From Kribbella caucasensis (GTDB taxonomy: Bacteria > Actinomycetota > Actinomycetes > Propionibacteriales > Kribbellaceae), in assembly GCF_004361855.1 (NCBI RefSeq), contig NZ_SNWQ01000034.1, positions 1 to 64,000 of the forward strand: a stretch of DNA of 64,000 nucleotides, in the 5' to 3' direction. Below are positions 1-8,224 of this stretch, in pieces. The notes under the pieces are model-generated. The model saw only the letters and a list, made by a program, of their open reading frames with translations, was not told the origin of the DNA and did no database searches. A program made the translations under genes and the position numbers. Position 1 is the stretch's first letter, and each line of letters begins with the position of its first letter.

Positions 1-42
1 GAGACCACCACAGACACCGACATCCCGGCGCTCAGCGCCTAA
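1..42 (+). CDS. 3' end of a gene entering from the left (partial)
   Basis: An open frame from the window edge ends at a TAA stop at 40-42 and encodes only the last 13 residues, ending in DIPALSA. Too little is present for any functional guess. The short gap to the next start (116) would fit co-transcription, but this is inference. Confidence 0.3.
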   Translation, partial: ETTTDTDIPALSA

Positions 43-115
43 CCAACCAGAGGATCACGCGACACAACCGCTACACCACACGGATGGACTTGACCATCAC
101 CGCAGGCTGACCCGC

Positions 116-586
116 ATGAGTGTGTGGAGTGACCAGAACCTTGACGACAAGGTGGTCGAGGCACTAGCTACCGTTCCAGTGGGATCCGAGACTGAGCATC
201 ATTTCGGGCGTCCGTGGATCACGACCTACCAGCTTGCGATCAAGATCGACGCACAGCATCCGGAGATCGCAACCGCTCTGGGTGTTGACGTCGGTGGGCT
301 TGGCACCGGCCGCCAGGTCAGCCTTGCCCAGTACCTCGCAAAACAGCTGTCCGCGCGAATCAAGCAGGGCGGCGAGCACTACCCGATTGAGGGCGCGTTT
401 CTGTCAGGTACGTCGCTGACCGAGCTCTCGTTCGTATCGCAAGACGGGCATGAGATCAAGAGCAGCATGACTAACAGCGGGTTTGACCTGTCGCTGTTTC
501 CGCCTTCGCTGACGATGGCGCCAAACCAGGGCTATCTGCTATCTCCATGCCCGGGCTCAGCATTGCTACACCACAGCCCCGCATAG
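116..586 (+). CDS. Hypothetical protein, possibly the 5' part of a frameshifted gene
   Basis: The frame encodes 156 residues and I do not recognise the family. Residues about 29-84 (from HFGRPWITTYQLAIKID to LAKQLSARIK) read like a folded domain with an amphipathic helix. A second beta-rich part follows (FLSGTSLTELSFVSQDGHEI). The last 20 residues look out of register. Another frame, open from 513 onward, continues with convincing protein-like sequence past this stop. The gene may therefore have lost its original C-terminus by frameshift around 520-580. It lies on the probable integrated element, next to the restriction gene on the opposite strand. Confidence is in the existence of coding sequence, not in function. 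Confidence 0.5.
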   Translation: MSVWSDQNLDDKVVEALATVPVGSETEHHFGRPWITTYQLAIKIDAQHPEIATALGVDVGGLGTGRQVSLAQYLAKQLSARIKQGGEHYPIEGAFLSGTSLTELSFVSQDGHEIKSSMTNSGFDLSLFPPSLTMAPNQGYLLSPCPGSALLHHSPA

Positions 587-976
587 CAGCCCGGAGGAAG
601 GTGCGCTGTTCCAGGCGCTGCTCCCAGGATCCGGAGCAACCAGGGATGACCATCGAATTGCGAGGACATTCCTACTGAGGTGGTGCCAGCTCGGTCTCAC
701 CTCGCAGGAGGTTCGGCGATGGATGAGAGGCGGCCTCCTCCCCGACGATTACGGCCTGCCGCATACCTCTCCGCAGACGGAATCGAGCCAGAGCAGTTGC
801 AGGAATGCTTTCGCCATCTGCGCCTCCGCGAGGACACGACGATCCTCGACATCGCGCATACCCTCATGCTCAATCGCTATCGCTCGCTCGGCGACGCCTT
901 GGATGATGCCGGCGTTGAAGCTGATGTATCGCCAGGATTGCGCGGGAGGTCGCTCGTACGTCCGATTAGCCGATAG
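513..976 (+). pseudogene. Frameshifted remnant of an unknown gene
   Basis: Coding character moves between frames. In one frame, 588-770 reads from SPEEGALFQALLPG to LTSQEVRRWMRGGLLPDDYG, with high GC at third positions and no stop since 513. From about 770 to 900 the other frame takes over (DGIEPEQLQECFRHLRL to LNRYRSLGDALDDAG). From about 905 the first frame again looks plausible (ALKLMYRQDCAGGRSY). No single open frame covers the region, so at least two frameshifts have occurred, or two short overlapping genes exist. It may be the continuation of the 116-586 frame. Its 3' end overlaps the convergent restriction gene by about 10 bases. No family was recognised. Confidence 0.35.
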
Positions 977-3473
977 CGGCGTTGAATACCGAGGCGGTGA
1001 CCACGTCCATCCAGTAGTTCGCTCCCTGACCGACTGCCCCTTCGTCGTAATGCACCGGCAATGGACGACGGACGTCGGCCGAGTATCGAGCCGGCCAGGT
1101 CAGTACACCGGCGACGCCGAGGATCCCGCCGCGGATCTGATGCGCCTCCGCCAGTTCCAGGGCGACTACCCGCTCCGGCGCGGCGTCCATGAGAGTCCGC
1201 ATGACTGCTCTGGCGGCGTCGCTCAGATGTGCCCAGATGTACTTGGCAGCCTCGACGTCGTCATCCGTGTAGCTCCACCCGCCAGAGCCCAACTCGTCGA
1301 TCGGCTCCGCACCTTCAGAGGTGTCGCGTTGAAGGACAACTCGCTGCTCATTTAGACCGACCGTTACCGCACGCCAGCCGGCATCTCGGATGGCGCGACC
1401 GAGCGCCGTACCGGAATAGCCCTTCCAATGCGTTTGGTAGTCCCGAGCAGACGGCGGTAATGGCAGACCAAGGATCTGCTCGACCTCGTCGAATGTCAGC
1501 CTGACCTCGTCAGCTGAGTTGTCATCGAGCCAACGCCAGAGCGCCTGGTACTTGCCGGCGTGACCGGGGCGAGCCTCTTCTGCATACGCCGTCGACCTCT
1601 CCTTCGAGGACGGCGGCCGGGCGGGCTGGGCGACTGTTGCCGGGCACGGCCAGATGCTTGTCAGCACAGTGCTCAACGCCCTCGTGCGGTCGATGATGGC
1701 GTGCTCCGTCCACGCTGACGGATTCGCTGTCACCAGGCTCGCGTTCAGCTTGAGCTGGCTGTGCCCGAGGAGATAGTCACGCTTGCCCTGTTTGCCGAGC
1801 CCGCATTGCTCGGCCTGTTCCGCGGTCCAAGGTCGGTTTGACATCGAGGGATTCAGCTTGTCGTTGACGAGGGTCAGGTTGCCCAGGGTCTGGACCGTCC
1901 GGTCGCGTCGCAAGGCGCCGATCTCATCACCGACCAGGTCCCCGCCCCAATAGTCCTTCCAGGATTGAGGCATCACGTGTTCCACAGTCAGGTTCCGGGG
2001 ACATGCCTGGCCCTCGCCCAGGGGACCACGTGTAGCGTCCTCGAGCGCCTCCAGGATCATTCGGAGGCGCGGGCGGGTTAGCAACTTGTACACCGGTTCC
2101 TCGGCCAGGCTCTGCTGCACCAACGCGTCATCCGGCCAGAACCGGGATTGGGCGGTCTGCCGCGCAAGAACGGCTTCCACTGTGTTGCCGGCGATTGCAG
2201 GACCGGCGTAGTTGAGTTCTTGAAGAAGCTCCAGCACGAGTTTGTTCGTGTCCTTGGAGGTGAGCCTGCACAGCGCGCGCCGTACCAGCCAGCTCTCCAG
2301 AGCGTTGAGCGCCTTATGCCGCTGCGTTTCTGGGAGATCCTCCTCCGTCCAGCGCAGCAGCCACATGAGTAATGGGCCCACTACTGCTGTATCCATCGCC
2401 TTGATGACGCGGTATTGGAATCGACCCTCGACGCTTGCGGGCGGTAGGAGATCCATCTTCCGGTAGACGTCAGCGTCCGATGCAAGCTCGGCGAGGAGCG
2501 AGCCAAGGTCCGGTTGTTGTGTGACGATCAGGCCGTCACGGAACTCGGTGAAGATCCGGTCCGTGGGCACCTCGCGCATCAGCTTCATGGTCAGCCAGTG
2601 GTTGAGGAAGACGTCGATGCGCGGACGGAAGAGCCGCCCCTGGGCGACCTGCTGCCGCCAGTAATCGCCATCCAGCTCACGCCAATACTGCGTGTAGAGC
2701 GTCTCCATGGGAAGTCCGTTTGACTGAGCGATCTGGAACACCAGATTCTTCACCAGATCGGCAGCCAGGAGCGGGGTGCCGCGATGGTTGAGGGTTTCGA
2801 AGATGACCTGTGCATTGTCTCCCGGTTCCAGGTCGATGACCACCAATCGCAAATGGGTCCGTAAAGCCGTCACCAGAGCGCTGAGCCGGGCCTTGACCTT
2901 GTCCTCGTCGCTGGCGACTTCCGCCCAGTCGCTGATGGCGTCGATGAAGAACGCGTGCGCCTGCGCAATCCGGGAGCCGCTCAGTTCGGCTGGCACGACG
3001 GTGTCGTTGTCCATTGCGGCCCGGAACGCAGCTTGGTCGCGGTCAGTAGGCCAGACCTTGAACATTTGATCGGGATGTTGGGCGATCTCAGGGTTGTTCT
3101 GCACCAGAACCCGTAGACCGTGGGAATCGGCGGCGTTCCCGTAGTGTTCGACGACCCACTGGGCGGCATCAAGCAGCAACTGCAGAGTTGTCAGGCGTTG
3201 CTGGCCGTCAATAATATGCCGAACTGCGATGAACCCGGTCGGGTTGGGTTGCTGGTCCACGACGATCGCTCCAAGGAAGTGCGGCGGCACCGGGGGCACT
3301 CCGTACCCGCCGGGCGGCGCCTCGAGGATCCGCTCAGCCAGCGCGCTGACGTCGTCCCAGAGTGGCTGCCACTGGTCCTTTTGGTTCCATACGTACGGCC
3401 GTTGGAACAACGGGACGACATAGCGGACGTGGGTCCCGAAAATGTCCGCAGGCGCGTACGGCTTCGCATCCAT
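966..3473 (-). CDS. GmrSD-type restriction protein (DUF262 + DUF1524) with two extra C-terminal modules
   Basis: This 835-residue protein has the layout of GmrSD-like type IV, modification-dependent restriction enzymes. The N-terminal DUF262 (GmrS-like) domain carries QRPYVW at 24-29 and DGQQRLTTL at 89-97, the nucleotide-binding and hydrolysing motif. The middle DUF1524 (GmrD-like, His-Me nuclease) domain carries HVMP at 499-502 and the downstream TLGNLTLVNDKLN block. From about 638 to 712 a further module appears (LWRWLDD, LTFDEVEQILG, LPPSARDYQTHW, AGWRAV), resembling the DUF7662-type module seen in defence-linked proteins. Residues about 740-835 (from AKYIWAHLSDAARAVM to GVAGVLTWPARYS and YWMDVV) resemble a DUF6416-like winged-helix module. 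The start at 3473 gives the conserved DUF262 N-terminus; longer frames upstream lack coding character. It stands alone, without methylase partners, beside a tRNA remnant. The DUF262/DUF1524 assignment is firm; names of the last two modules are from memory. Confidence 0.9.
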   Translation of the reverse strand: MDAKPYAPADIFGTHVRYVVPLFQRPYVWNQKDQWQPLWDDVSALAERILEAPPGGYGVPPVPPHFLGAIVVDQQPNPTGFIAVRHIIDGQQRLTTLQLLLDAAQWVVEHYGNAADSHGLRVLVQNNPEIAQHPDQMFKVWPTDRDQAAFRAAMDNDTVVPAELSGSRIAQAHAFFIDAISDWAEVASDEDKVKARLSALVTALRTHLRLVVIDLEPGDNAQVIFETLNHRGTPLLAADLVKNLVFQIAQSNGLPMETLYTQYWRELDGDYWRQQVAQGRLFRPRIDVFLNHWLTMKLMREVPTDRIFTEFRDGLIVTQQPDLGSLLAELASDADVYRKMDLLPPASVEGRFQYRVIKAMDTAVVGPLLMWLLRWTEEDLPETQRHKALNALESWLVRRALCRLTSKDTNKLVLELLQELNYAGPAIAGNTVEAVLARQTAQSRFWPDDALVQQSLAEEPVYKLLTRPRLRMILEALEDATRGPLGEGQACPRNLTVEHVMPQSWKDYWGGDLVGDEIGALRRDRTVQTLGNLTLVNDKLNPSMSNRPWTAEQAEQCGLGKQGKRDYLLGHSQLKLNASLVTANPSAWTEHAIIDRTRALSTVLTSIWPCPATVAQPARPPSSKERSTAYAEEARPGHAGKYQALWRWLDDNSADEVRLTFDEVEQILGLPLPPSARDYQTHWKGYSGTALGRAIRDAGWRAVTVGLNEQRVVLQRDTSEGAEPIDELGSGGWSYTDDDVEAAKYIWAHLSDAARAVMRTLMDAAPERVVALELAEAHQIRGGILGVAGVLTWPARYSADVRRPLPVHYDEGAVGQGANYWMDVVTASVFNAAIG

Positions 3474-4137
3474 AAGTCCACCTTGAGTCGGTTCTCCATG
3501 CAGACCACAACCACCCGCCCGATACTCGCACGACGCCGCACCATCCGCGTCCCGTGGACCTTCGGAATTGGAGCCGCTTGACCGAGCGCCCACGCCGAAT
3601 CTGCCGCAAGCCAGTCATGGCTGCAAGGATCAGCCGTGACGCGACGTTGGCGCCAGGATCCGTTGGTGACAACTTCCCTACGTCTTCGCGCCGGACCTAC
3701 GCACACGCAGCACCCGAACCCGATCTAGAGCACCGTCAAGCTGTGCTCCCAGGCGATCCGCTCCGCGATCACCGCGGACGATGGCGTTGCTCTCCGCCTT
3801 CGCGGTGGAGTAATCCGCTTCGTCGATCAACTCGCTGGTGTTGTGCCAGCGGGCGTGGCTCGCAGAGTCGTCCGCTGCCTTGCCGTTCCATTCGTCGGTC
3901 ATCTCCGGCGCTGCGCAGGGTGAGCCGGAGGCGAGCGGGCCGAGTCGGCGCTTGATGCCGGTCGTACCGGATCTCGAGACTGCAGATCACTGGCCGTTTT
4001 ACTGACCGCTTTGAACGGCAAACACTAGCCAACGACGCGAGCCAACGCGAAATGAAAATCTGCGTTTCCGCAGGTCACGGGCATCTTCGACAAGCGTTGC
4101 GATGTGTCGAAATAGCAGGATTGATGAAGCGGTGGTT
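3474..4137. other. Low-coding stretch at the end of the putative integrated element
   Basis: Some 660 bases separate the restriction gene from the tRNA fragment. Apart from one weak short frame on the minus strand (3678-3902), I see no gene. The part from about 3980 to 4130 is noticeably less GC-rich than the rest of the window, as expected for acquired DNA. No integrase is present; if there is one, it lies outside the window. Confidence 0.4.
3678..3902 (-). CDS. Possible small hypothetical protein
   Basis: The frame encodes 74 residues starting MTDEWNGKAADDSASHARW, acidic and helical in its first 40 residues, with good third-position GC. A GGAG directly abuts the ATG, which is poor spacing for a ribosome binding site, so the true start or the gene itself is uncertain. 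No family recognised. It could be the surviving end of a larger decayed gene of the element. Confidence 0.3.
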   Translation of the reverse strand: MTDEWNGKAADDSASHARWHNTSELIDEADYSTAKAESNAIVRGDRGADRLGAQLDGALDRVRVLRVRRSGAKT

Positions 4138-4162
4138 AGGGGTTCGAGTCCCCTCGCCGGCT
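4138..4162 (+). other. Isolated tRNA 3' fragment, probable attachment site (attL/attR) of an integrated element
   Basis: The stretch has a perfect T-stem (AGGGG 4138-4142, CCCCT 4150-4154) closing a TTCGAGT loop. It is followed by a 7-base acceptor strand CGCCGGC (4155-4161) and a discriminator base T at 4162; no CCA is encoded. No D-arm or anticodon arm matches upstream, and no GCCGGCG 5' acceptor strand lies within 80 bases. It is therefore a 3' tRNA fragment rather than a gene. Such fragments mark the far end of elements that integrate by a tyrosine recombinase into a tRNA gene. It separates the AT-richer defence-carrying segment (1-4137) from normal-looking chromosome. Confidence 0.65.
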
Positions 4163-4223
4163 CTCTAACCAGTGCATATGCCCAGCCGGGCATGATCCTC
4201 GAGCCCTAAGGGGTGGGTCGATG

Positions 4224-4628
4224 TCAGCCGGCGTGGAGTGGGGTTGAGGACCGCGTGCCGGAGTAAGGGGGGTGTGGCGGGGAGGTACGGTCGGGGTGCG
4301 TTGGGAGCCAGGTGGCGAGCAGGTGGCGGCGGGAGGGGAGCAGGTGGACGCGCCGTACGTCGATCCGGCGCACTGCGTCGCGGCGTAGGCCGAGCATCGG
4401 CAGGGCCAGACGTGCCTGCTGGATCGCCATTCCGGTCGGCAGGCCGCGGGTTCGCAGCACCACCTCGCAATCACCGTTCACGAAGTAGAGGACGGACCGA
4501 AGCCGCAGTGGCCGCGGCAGGTGGCGCCCAGCGCAGCGCATCGCGTACAGGTCGGACCCCGAAGGGGGCCAACCGGTCCTCACCCGTACGGTCACGTCTG
4601 ACCGGGCCATAGGTCGATGATGCGTCAC
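4224..4628 (-). CDS. Hypothetical protein, possibly a degenerate flavin-binding (PNPOx-like) fold
   Basis: The frame encodes 134 residues with GC-rich third positions. A central segment (LRSVLYFVNGDCEVVLRT) is reminiscent of the split-barrel strands of pyridoxamine-phosphate-oxidase-like proteins, but the match is weak. The C-terminal third is Arg/Pro-rich and without recognisable features. ATG at 4628 or 4610 could serve as start. It lies just outside the tRNA fragment and downstream of a broken regulator gene on the same strand, so it may be decaying too. Confidence 0.35.
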   Translation of the reverse strand: MTHHRPMARSDVTVRVRTGWPPSGSDLYAMRCAGRHLPRPLRLRSVLYFVNGDCEVVLRTRGLPTGMAIQQARLALPMLGLRRDAVRRIDVRRVHLLPSRRHLLATWLPTHPDRTSPPHPPYSGTRSSTPLHAG

Positions 4629-4659
4629 GTCACCTTGCGAAGTCCATCGGGGCTGGCGG

Positions 4660-6384
4660 CTAGGCGAGCTCTGGTGCAGCCGACGGGTCGAGGGAGCGGC
4701 CGGCGGTGACGGCTTCGTTGTAGGCGTCGTCGCCGAGGGCGGTACGTGCTGCCTGCTGAGCGGTGTCGCGGAGGCTCACGTCCGGGAGGTAGTACGCGTA
4801 GACGTCGGCGCCGACCGTCTCGCGCAGGCCGGTCGCGGCGCCGAGCAGGGTCGCGACGCGGACGTGGTTGTCTTCCTTGGACTCGATGACCGCCAGAGTC
4901 TCGACGAAGTAGGCGAGATTGGCCAGATCGCGGGTCTCTCGGGAGAGGACGATGCCTTCCTCGACGCGCTGGCGGGCGAGCTGGTAGTCGGCGAGCGCGA
5001 GCGCGGCCTGGGAGAGGTTGTAGAGCGCAACGTATGTCGCCAACCTGTCGCCTCGGCTGCGGGCCAGGCGGAGACCGCGTTCGATCTCAGGTATGGCGGC
5101 GGCCGGTTCGCCGCGGAGTAGATGCACAGTGCCGAGCCAAACGTGCACGAGGGAGGCCATCCAAGGCGAGCCGCGGTCCTGGAGGGCGAAGTCGAGGGCG
5201 GCACGGAAGCGGCCCTCGGCGGTGTCGAGGTCGCCGTCGGCGAGAGCGGCGAGTCCGGTGCCGGCGCGGGCTTTGCTGCGGACCTCGGGATCGTCCTGGC
5301 CCTCGGCGACGAGGTCCGCCTCCGCCCAGTACGCCGCCGCGGCGGCGTGGTCGCCGGCGGCGTACGTCATGGTGGCGCCGGCCAGGTTGACCCGGCTGCG
5401 CTCCCAGGGCGGAAGCTCGGTCGCGAGGCACTGTTCGGCGAGGCGGCGGCCGATCGTGAACTGGCCGCGCATCCACCAGTAGAGCCACATGAACCAGGTG
5501 ATGCGTGCGGCGGTGGGGGCGTCGCCCGCGTCGAGGGAGCGTTCGACGGCAACGAGGATGTTCGCCTCCTCTTCCTCGATCCGCTCGAGCCATTCGACCT
5601 GGTCCGCGCGCTCGTAGCCGGCGGCTGCCTGTTCGGCGAGGCCGAGGTAGACGCGAGCGTGGGCGCGCCCGATGCGGGCAGCACGTTCGCCGACGAGGAG
5701 GCTTCGGGCGTACTGCGCAACGGGTTCGAGCAGGTCGAGACGGTCGCCGCGGACGCGTACGAGCGAGTGCTCGGCGAGCTCGTGGAGAATTCCGAGGACG
5801 TTGCCGGTGGCGATCTCGTCGCCGGCCTCCGCCACCGTCTCGACGGCCTCGAGAGTGGCGCCGCCGCGGAACGCTCCGAGCAGCGTGAAAAGGCGCTGCT
5901 GATCGGGATCGAGCAGGCTGTAGCTCCAGTCGAGGGTGGCCCGCATGGTCCGCTGCCGCTCCGGCAGGGTCGCGGGCTCCCGACGTCCTACCTGCGGACT
6001 CCAGCCGATCGAGCAGCGCAATGGGCGACAGCAGCCGCAGTTGGGTCGTGGCGAGTTCGATGGCCAGGGGCAGGCCCGCGAGGCGGTGGCAGAGCTCGGC
6101 GTACGCCGGGACGTCGTCCACGGATGGTCGTGCTCCGACCGACTCTGCTCGATCCAGCGCGAGCGCCCCGGCGGGGTGTGCGCGGACCTCGTCGACGGTC
6201 GTGGACGCGCGCCGGCAGGGCGAGGGGTTCGACGACGTACTCGCGCTCGCCCCTGACCCGCAGTGGTGAGCGACTCGAGATGAGCACTGTGAGCGCTGGA
6301 CACAGGGCGGTGAGATGCCCGGCCTGGGCTCACGTGTCCAGACCGTGCTCGAAGGCGGAGCGTGCGGTACGAACGTCGAGCGGC
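4660..6384 (-). pseudogene. Broken ATPase/TPR transcriptional regulator (AfsR/LuxR-type NB-ARC family)
   Basis: The intact C-terminal two thirds read from LPERQRTMRATLDWSYSLL, the typical junction after the NTPase domain of this regulator family, into a long all-helical TPR-like array ending at 4660. The preceding NTPase part is split over frames. CRLAGLPLAIELATTQLRLL and PIALLDRLES lie in one frame, and VLISSRSPLRVRGERE in another. Removing one base from the GGG run at 5967-5969 restores ARDLPERQR, so at least one single-base indel is pinpointed. A second shift is needed between about 6130 and 6220. Further upstream AFEHGLDT is followed by an in-frame TGA, and homology ends at about 6384 where a TetR gene stops. 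The P-loop and N-terminal domains are missing. The gene cannot make a working regulator unless these are sequencing errors. Confidence 0.75.
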
Positions 6385-7059
6385 CTAGAGCTCGTCGGGG
6401 TGTAGGGCGTCGAGGATCAGGGTGAGGCCGAATTCGAACTCGGCGGCGTAGTCGTAGCCCGGTTGCAGGGCGTGCTTGGTGATGAGTTCTGTGAGGTGTG
6501 GGTAGGCGTCGGTCGGTAGGTCGGCCAGGATGTCGCCTGCGACCTCGTCGAGTTCGGCAGGGCTCGCGAACGGCAGGCTCAGTTCCTGCAGGACGAATCC
6601 GTAGAGATAGCTGTCGATCAGCGAGAAGGCGTGTGCAGCCATCCCGACGGAGAAGCCGCCCGCTCGTAGAGCGCCGAGGACGGCGTCGTGGTGGCGCAAG
6701 GTCGCCGGGCCGGGCCGGCTGTTGGAGTCCATCAGGCCGACGGCCCAGGGATGGCGGCGAAGCGCCGTACGCGCGGAGGCGGCACGGTCGCGCATGGCTT
6801 CCCTCCAGTCCGTGGTGGACGACGGCAGGTCGATCTCGCCGAACACCGCGTCGACCAGGCCGCCGAGGATGTCCTCCCTGCCGGTCACGTGGTTGTACAG
6901 CGACATCGCCTCGACACCCAGCCCAGCGGCGATCGCCCGCATGGTGACCCCGGCTGCACCCTTCTCATCGGCCAGCGCCGTCGCGGCGGTGACTATCCGC
7001 TCGCGGCTGAGCGGCGCCCGCTCCGATCTCGTACGCCGGCCGGTGCTGCGCTTGCTCAT
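6385..7059 (-). CDS. TetR/AcrR-family repressor (TetR_C-like)
   Basis: This 224-residue protein has an N-terminal TetR helix-turn-helix (residues about 17-62, including GVTMRAIAAGLGVEAMSLYNH) and an all-helical ligand-binding C-terminal domain of the tetracycline-repressor type. It is transcribed divergently from the NAD(P)-binding protein at 7161. A perfect 17-base inverted repeat at 7089-7128 lies 30 bases upstream of its start and is the obvious operator for both promoters. Inference: it represses itself and the neighbouring reductase and responds to a small molecule related to that enzyme's substrate. Confidence 0.9.
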   Translation of the reverse strand: MSKRSTGRRTRSERAPLSRERIVTAATALADEKGAAGVTMRAIAAGLGVEAMSLYNHVTGREDILGGLVDAVFGEIDLPSSTTDWREAMRDRAASARTALRRHPWAVGLMDSNSRPGPATLRHHDAVLGALRAGGFSVGMAAHAFSLIDSYLYGFVLQELSLPFASPAELDEVAGDILADLPTDAYPHLTELITKHALQPGYDYAAEFEFGLTLILDALHPDEL

Positions 7060-7088
7060 GGGGCCGCCTCCTCCGCTACCACTTGACT

Positions 7089-7128
7089 GACTTACGGTGT
7101 AAGTCTAGCCTGACTTACACCGTAAGTC
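7089..7128. promoter_or_regulatory. TetR operator: perfect 17-bp inverted repeat
   Basis: GACTTACGGTGTAAGTC (7089-7105) and its exact reverse complement GACTTACACCGTAAGTC (7112-7128) are separated by TAGCCT. Each arm is itself a near-palindrome (ACTTAC, three bases, GTAAGT), so the site offers two adjacent 15-bp dimer targets 23 bases apart, typical of TetR regulators that bind as pairs of dimers. It sits between the divergent TetR gene and the 7161 gene. Confidence 0.85.
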
Positions 7129-7160
7129 TGACGGCAACACCAAGGGCAGGGGTTGGGGAC

Positions 7161-7892
7161 ATGAGCACGGACAGGATGCGGAAGATCTGCATCGTCGGCG
7201 CCTCCGGAAAGCTCGGGCAGTACATGGTTCAGCAGGCGCTGGACCGGGGCTACGAGGTCGTCGGAGTGTGTCGCGAACGCAGTGTCCCGAAGCTCGCCGC
7301 GTTCGCGGACCGGATCACGATCGTTCCCGGACCCACGAACGACCGAGAGGTGATCCGGAAGGCGGTCGCCGGATGCGACGGCGTACTGACCGTGCTGGTC
7401 CCGTGGGGCGTGCAGCAGTACTCGTCGGGCACGGCGCAGGCGGTGCTCGACTACGCCGAACCCGACGCGCGCCTGGTCTTCTCGTGCGGCTGGCACATCA
7501 CCCGGGACGGCAAGGACAAGTACTCCTGGCGGTTCAGGGCGGCCATCCGGATCATGACCCCGTTGGCCCGCCTCGTTCGCGCCGTCGAGATCGACGACCA
7601 GGTGGAAGCGTGCCGGCGGATCTTCGCCAGCGACCGGCGGTGGACCGTCGTCCGTGGGAGCGACCTCGAGGAGGGCGAGAGCCAGGGCCTGCCCGTATGG
7701 AGCCGCCACGTCGGCGACCCAGTCCTCGCGAGCAACCTGACCCGGCGCGCGGACTTCGCCCTGTTCATGGTGGAAGCACTCACCGACGACACCCTCATCC
7801 ACGAGGCACCAGCAATCGTCGGCCGCCTCTCCCCCAGCGCACTGGCCCACGCCGACGGCTCTACAGCAGAAGCACCAGGACGGTCCGCGTAA
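7161..7892 (+). CDS. NAD(P)-binding (NmrA/atypical SDR-like) protein
   Basis: The protein has 243 residues. The Rossmann motif GASGKLGQYM at about residues 13-22 (GxxGxxG) and the following beta-alpha pattern place it in the NmrA-like/atypical short-chain dehydrogenase group (reductases or NAD(P) sensors). A canonical YxxxK pair is not obvious, as usual in atypical members. The ATG at 7161 follows a purine-rich GGGCAGGGG; an upstream in-frame GTG would run through the operator. Its 3' end overlaps a convergent membrane-protein gene by 32 bases. It is probably controlled by the TetR encoded divergently. Confidence 0.85.
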   Translation: MSTDRMRKICIVGASGKLGQYMVQQALDRGYEVVGVCRERSVPKLAAFADRITIVPGPTNDREVIRKAVAGCDGVLTVLVPWGVQQYSSGTAQAVLDYAEPDARLVFSCGWHITRDGKDKYSWRFRAAIRIMTPLARLVRAVEIDDQVEACRRIFASDRRWTVVRGSDLEEGESQGLPVWSRHVGDPVLASNLTRRADFALFMVEALTDDTLIHEAPAIVGRLSPSALAHADGSTAEAPGRSA

Positions 7893-8223
7893 GCCCGAGC
7901 AGCGGGCCCAGTGGAAGGGCGAACCCGATCCAGAAGGCGAGTTCGAGCGGTAGCAGTACCAGGGCGACGACCTTTGCGCCCGGGGCGTCGGTCCAGATCA
8001 TCACTCCTGCCGCCAGTTCGGCGAGGCACACGGCCAGGAAGCCGATCAGGAGTGGTGTGCTGGTCGGTACGCCGATCCGCTCGAAGGGTCCACCGCCATA
8101 CGTCGGGAACCCCATGAAGTTCCACACCTCCCCGGTCCGGGCGAAGTGTCGGACGCCGAGGAAGCAGGGCAGCCCGAACCCGAGGCCAAGGAACGCCGAA
8201 ATCGAGCCGGCAGCGATCCGCAT
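7861..8223 (-). CDS. Small four-helix membrane protein
   Basis: The protein has 120 residues with four hydrophobic segments (about 5-22, 52-75, 82-96, 98-118) and a short loop containing VWNFMGFPTYGGGPFE. This resembles small integral membrane proteins that accompany TetR regulators in actinomycetes; no function can be assigned. Its ATG lies one base after the TGA of the upstream TetR gene, so the two are translationally coupled. Its 3' end overlaps the convergent 7161-7892 gene by 32 bases. Confidence 0.75.
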   Translation of the reverse strand: MRIAAGSISAFLGLGFGLPCFLGVRHFARTGEVWNFMGFPTYGGGPFERIGVPTSTPLLIGFLAVCLAELAAGVMIWTDAPGAKVVALVLLPLELAFWIGFALPLGPLLGLTRTVLVLLL

Positions 8224-8224
8224 C

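Noticed and set aside
4138..4162. A complete functional tRNA gene
   Set aside because: Only the T-arm and 3' acceptor strand are present; no matching 5' acceptor, D-arm or anticodon arm lies within 80 bases upstream.
5122..6405. 427-codon plus-strand frame opposite the broken regulator
   Set aside because: It is antisense to convincing TPR/ATPase sequence; it has no recognisable motif.
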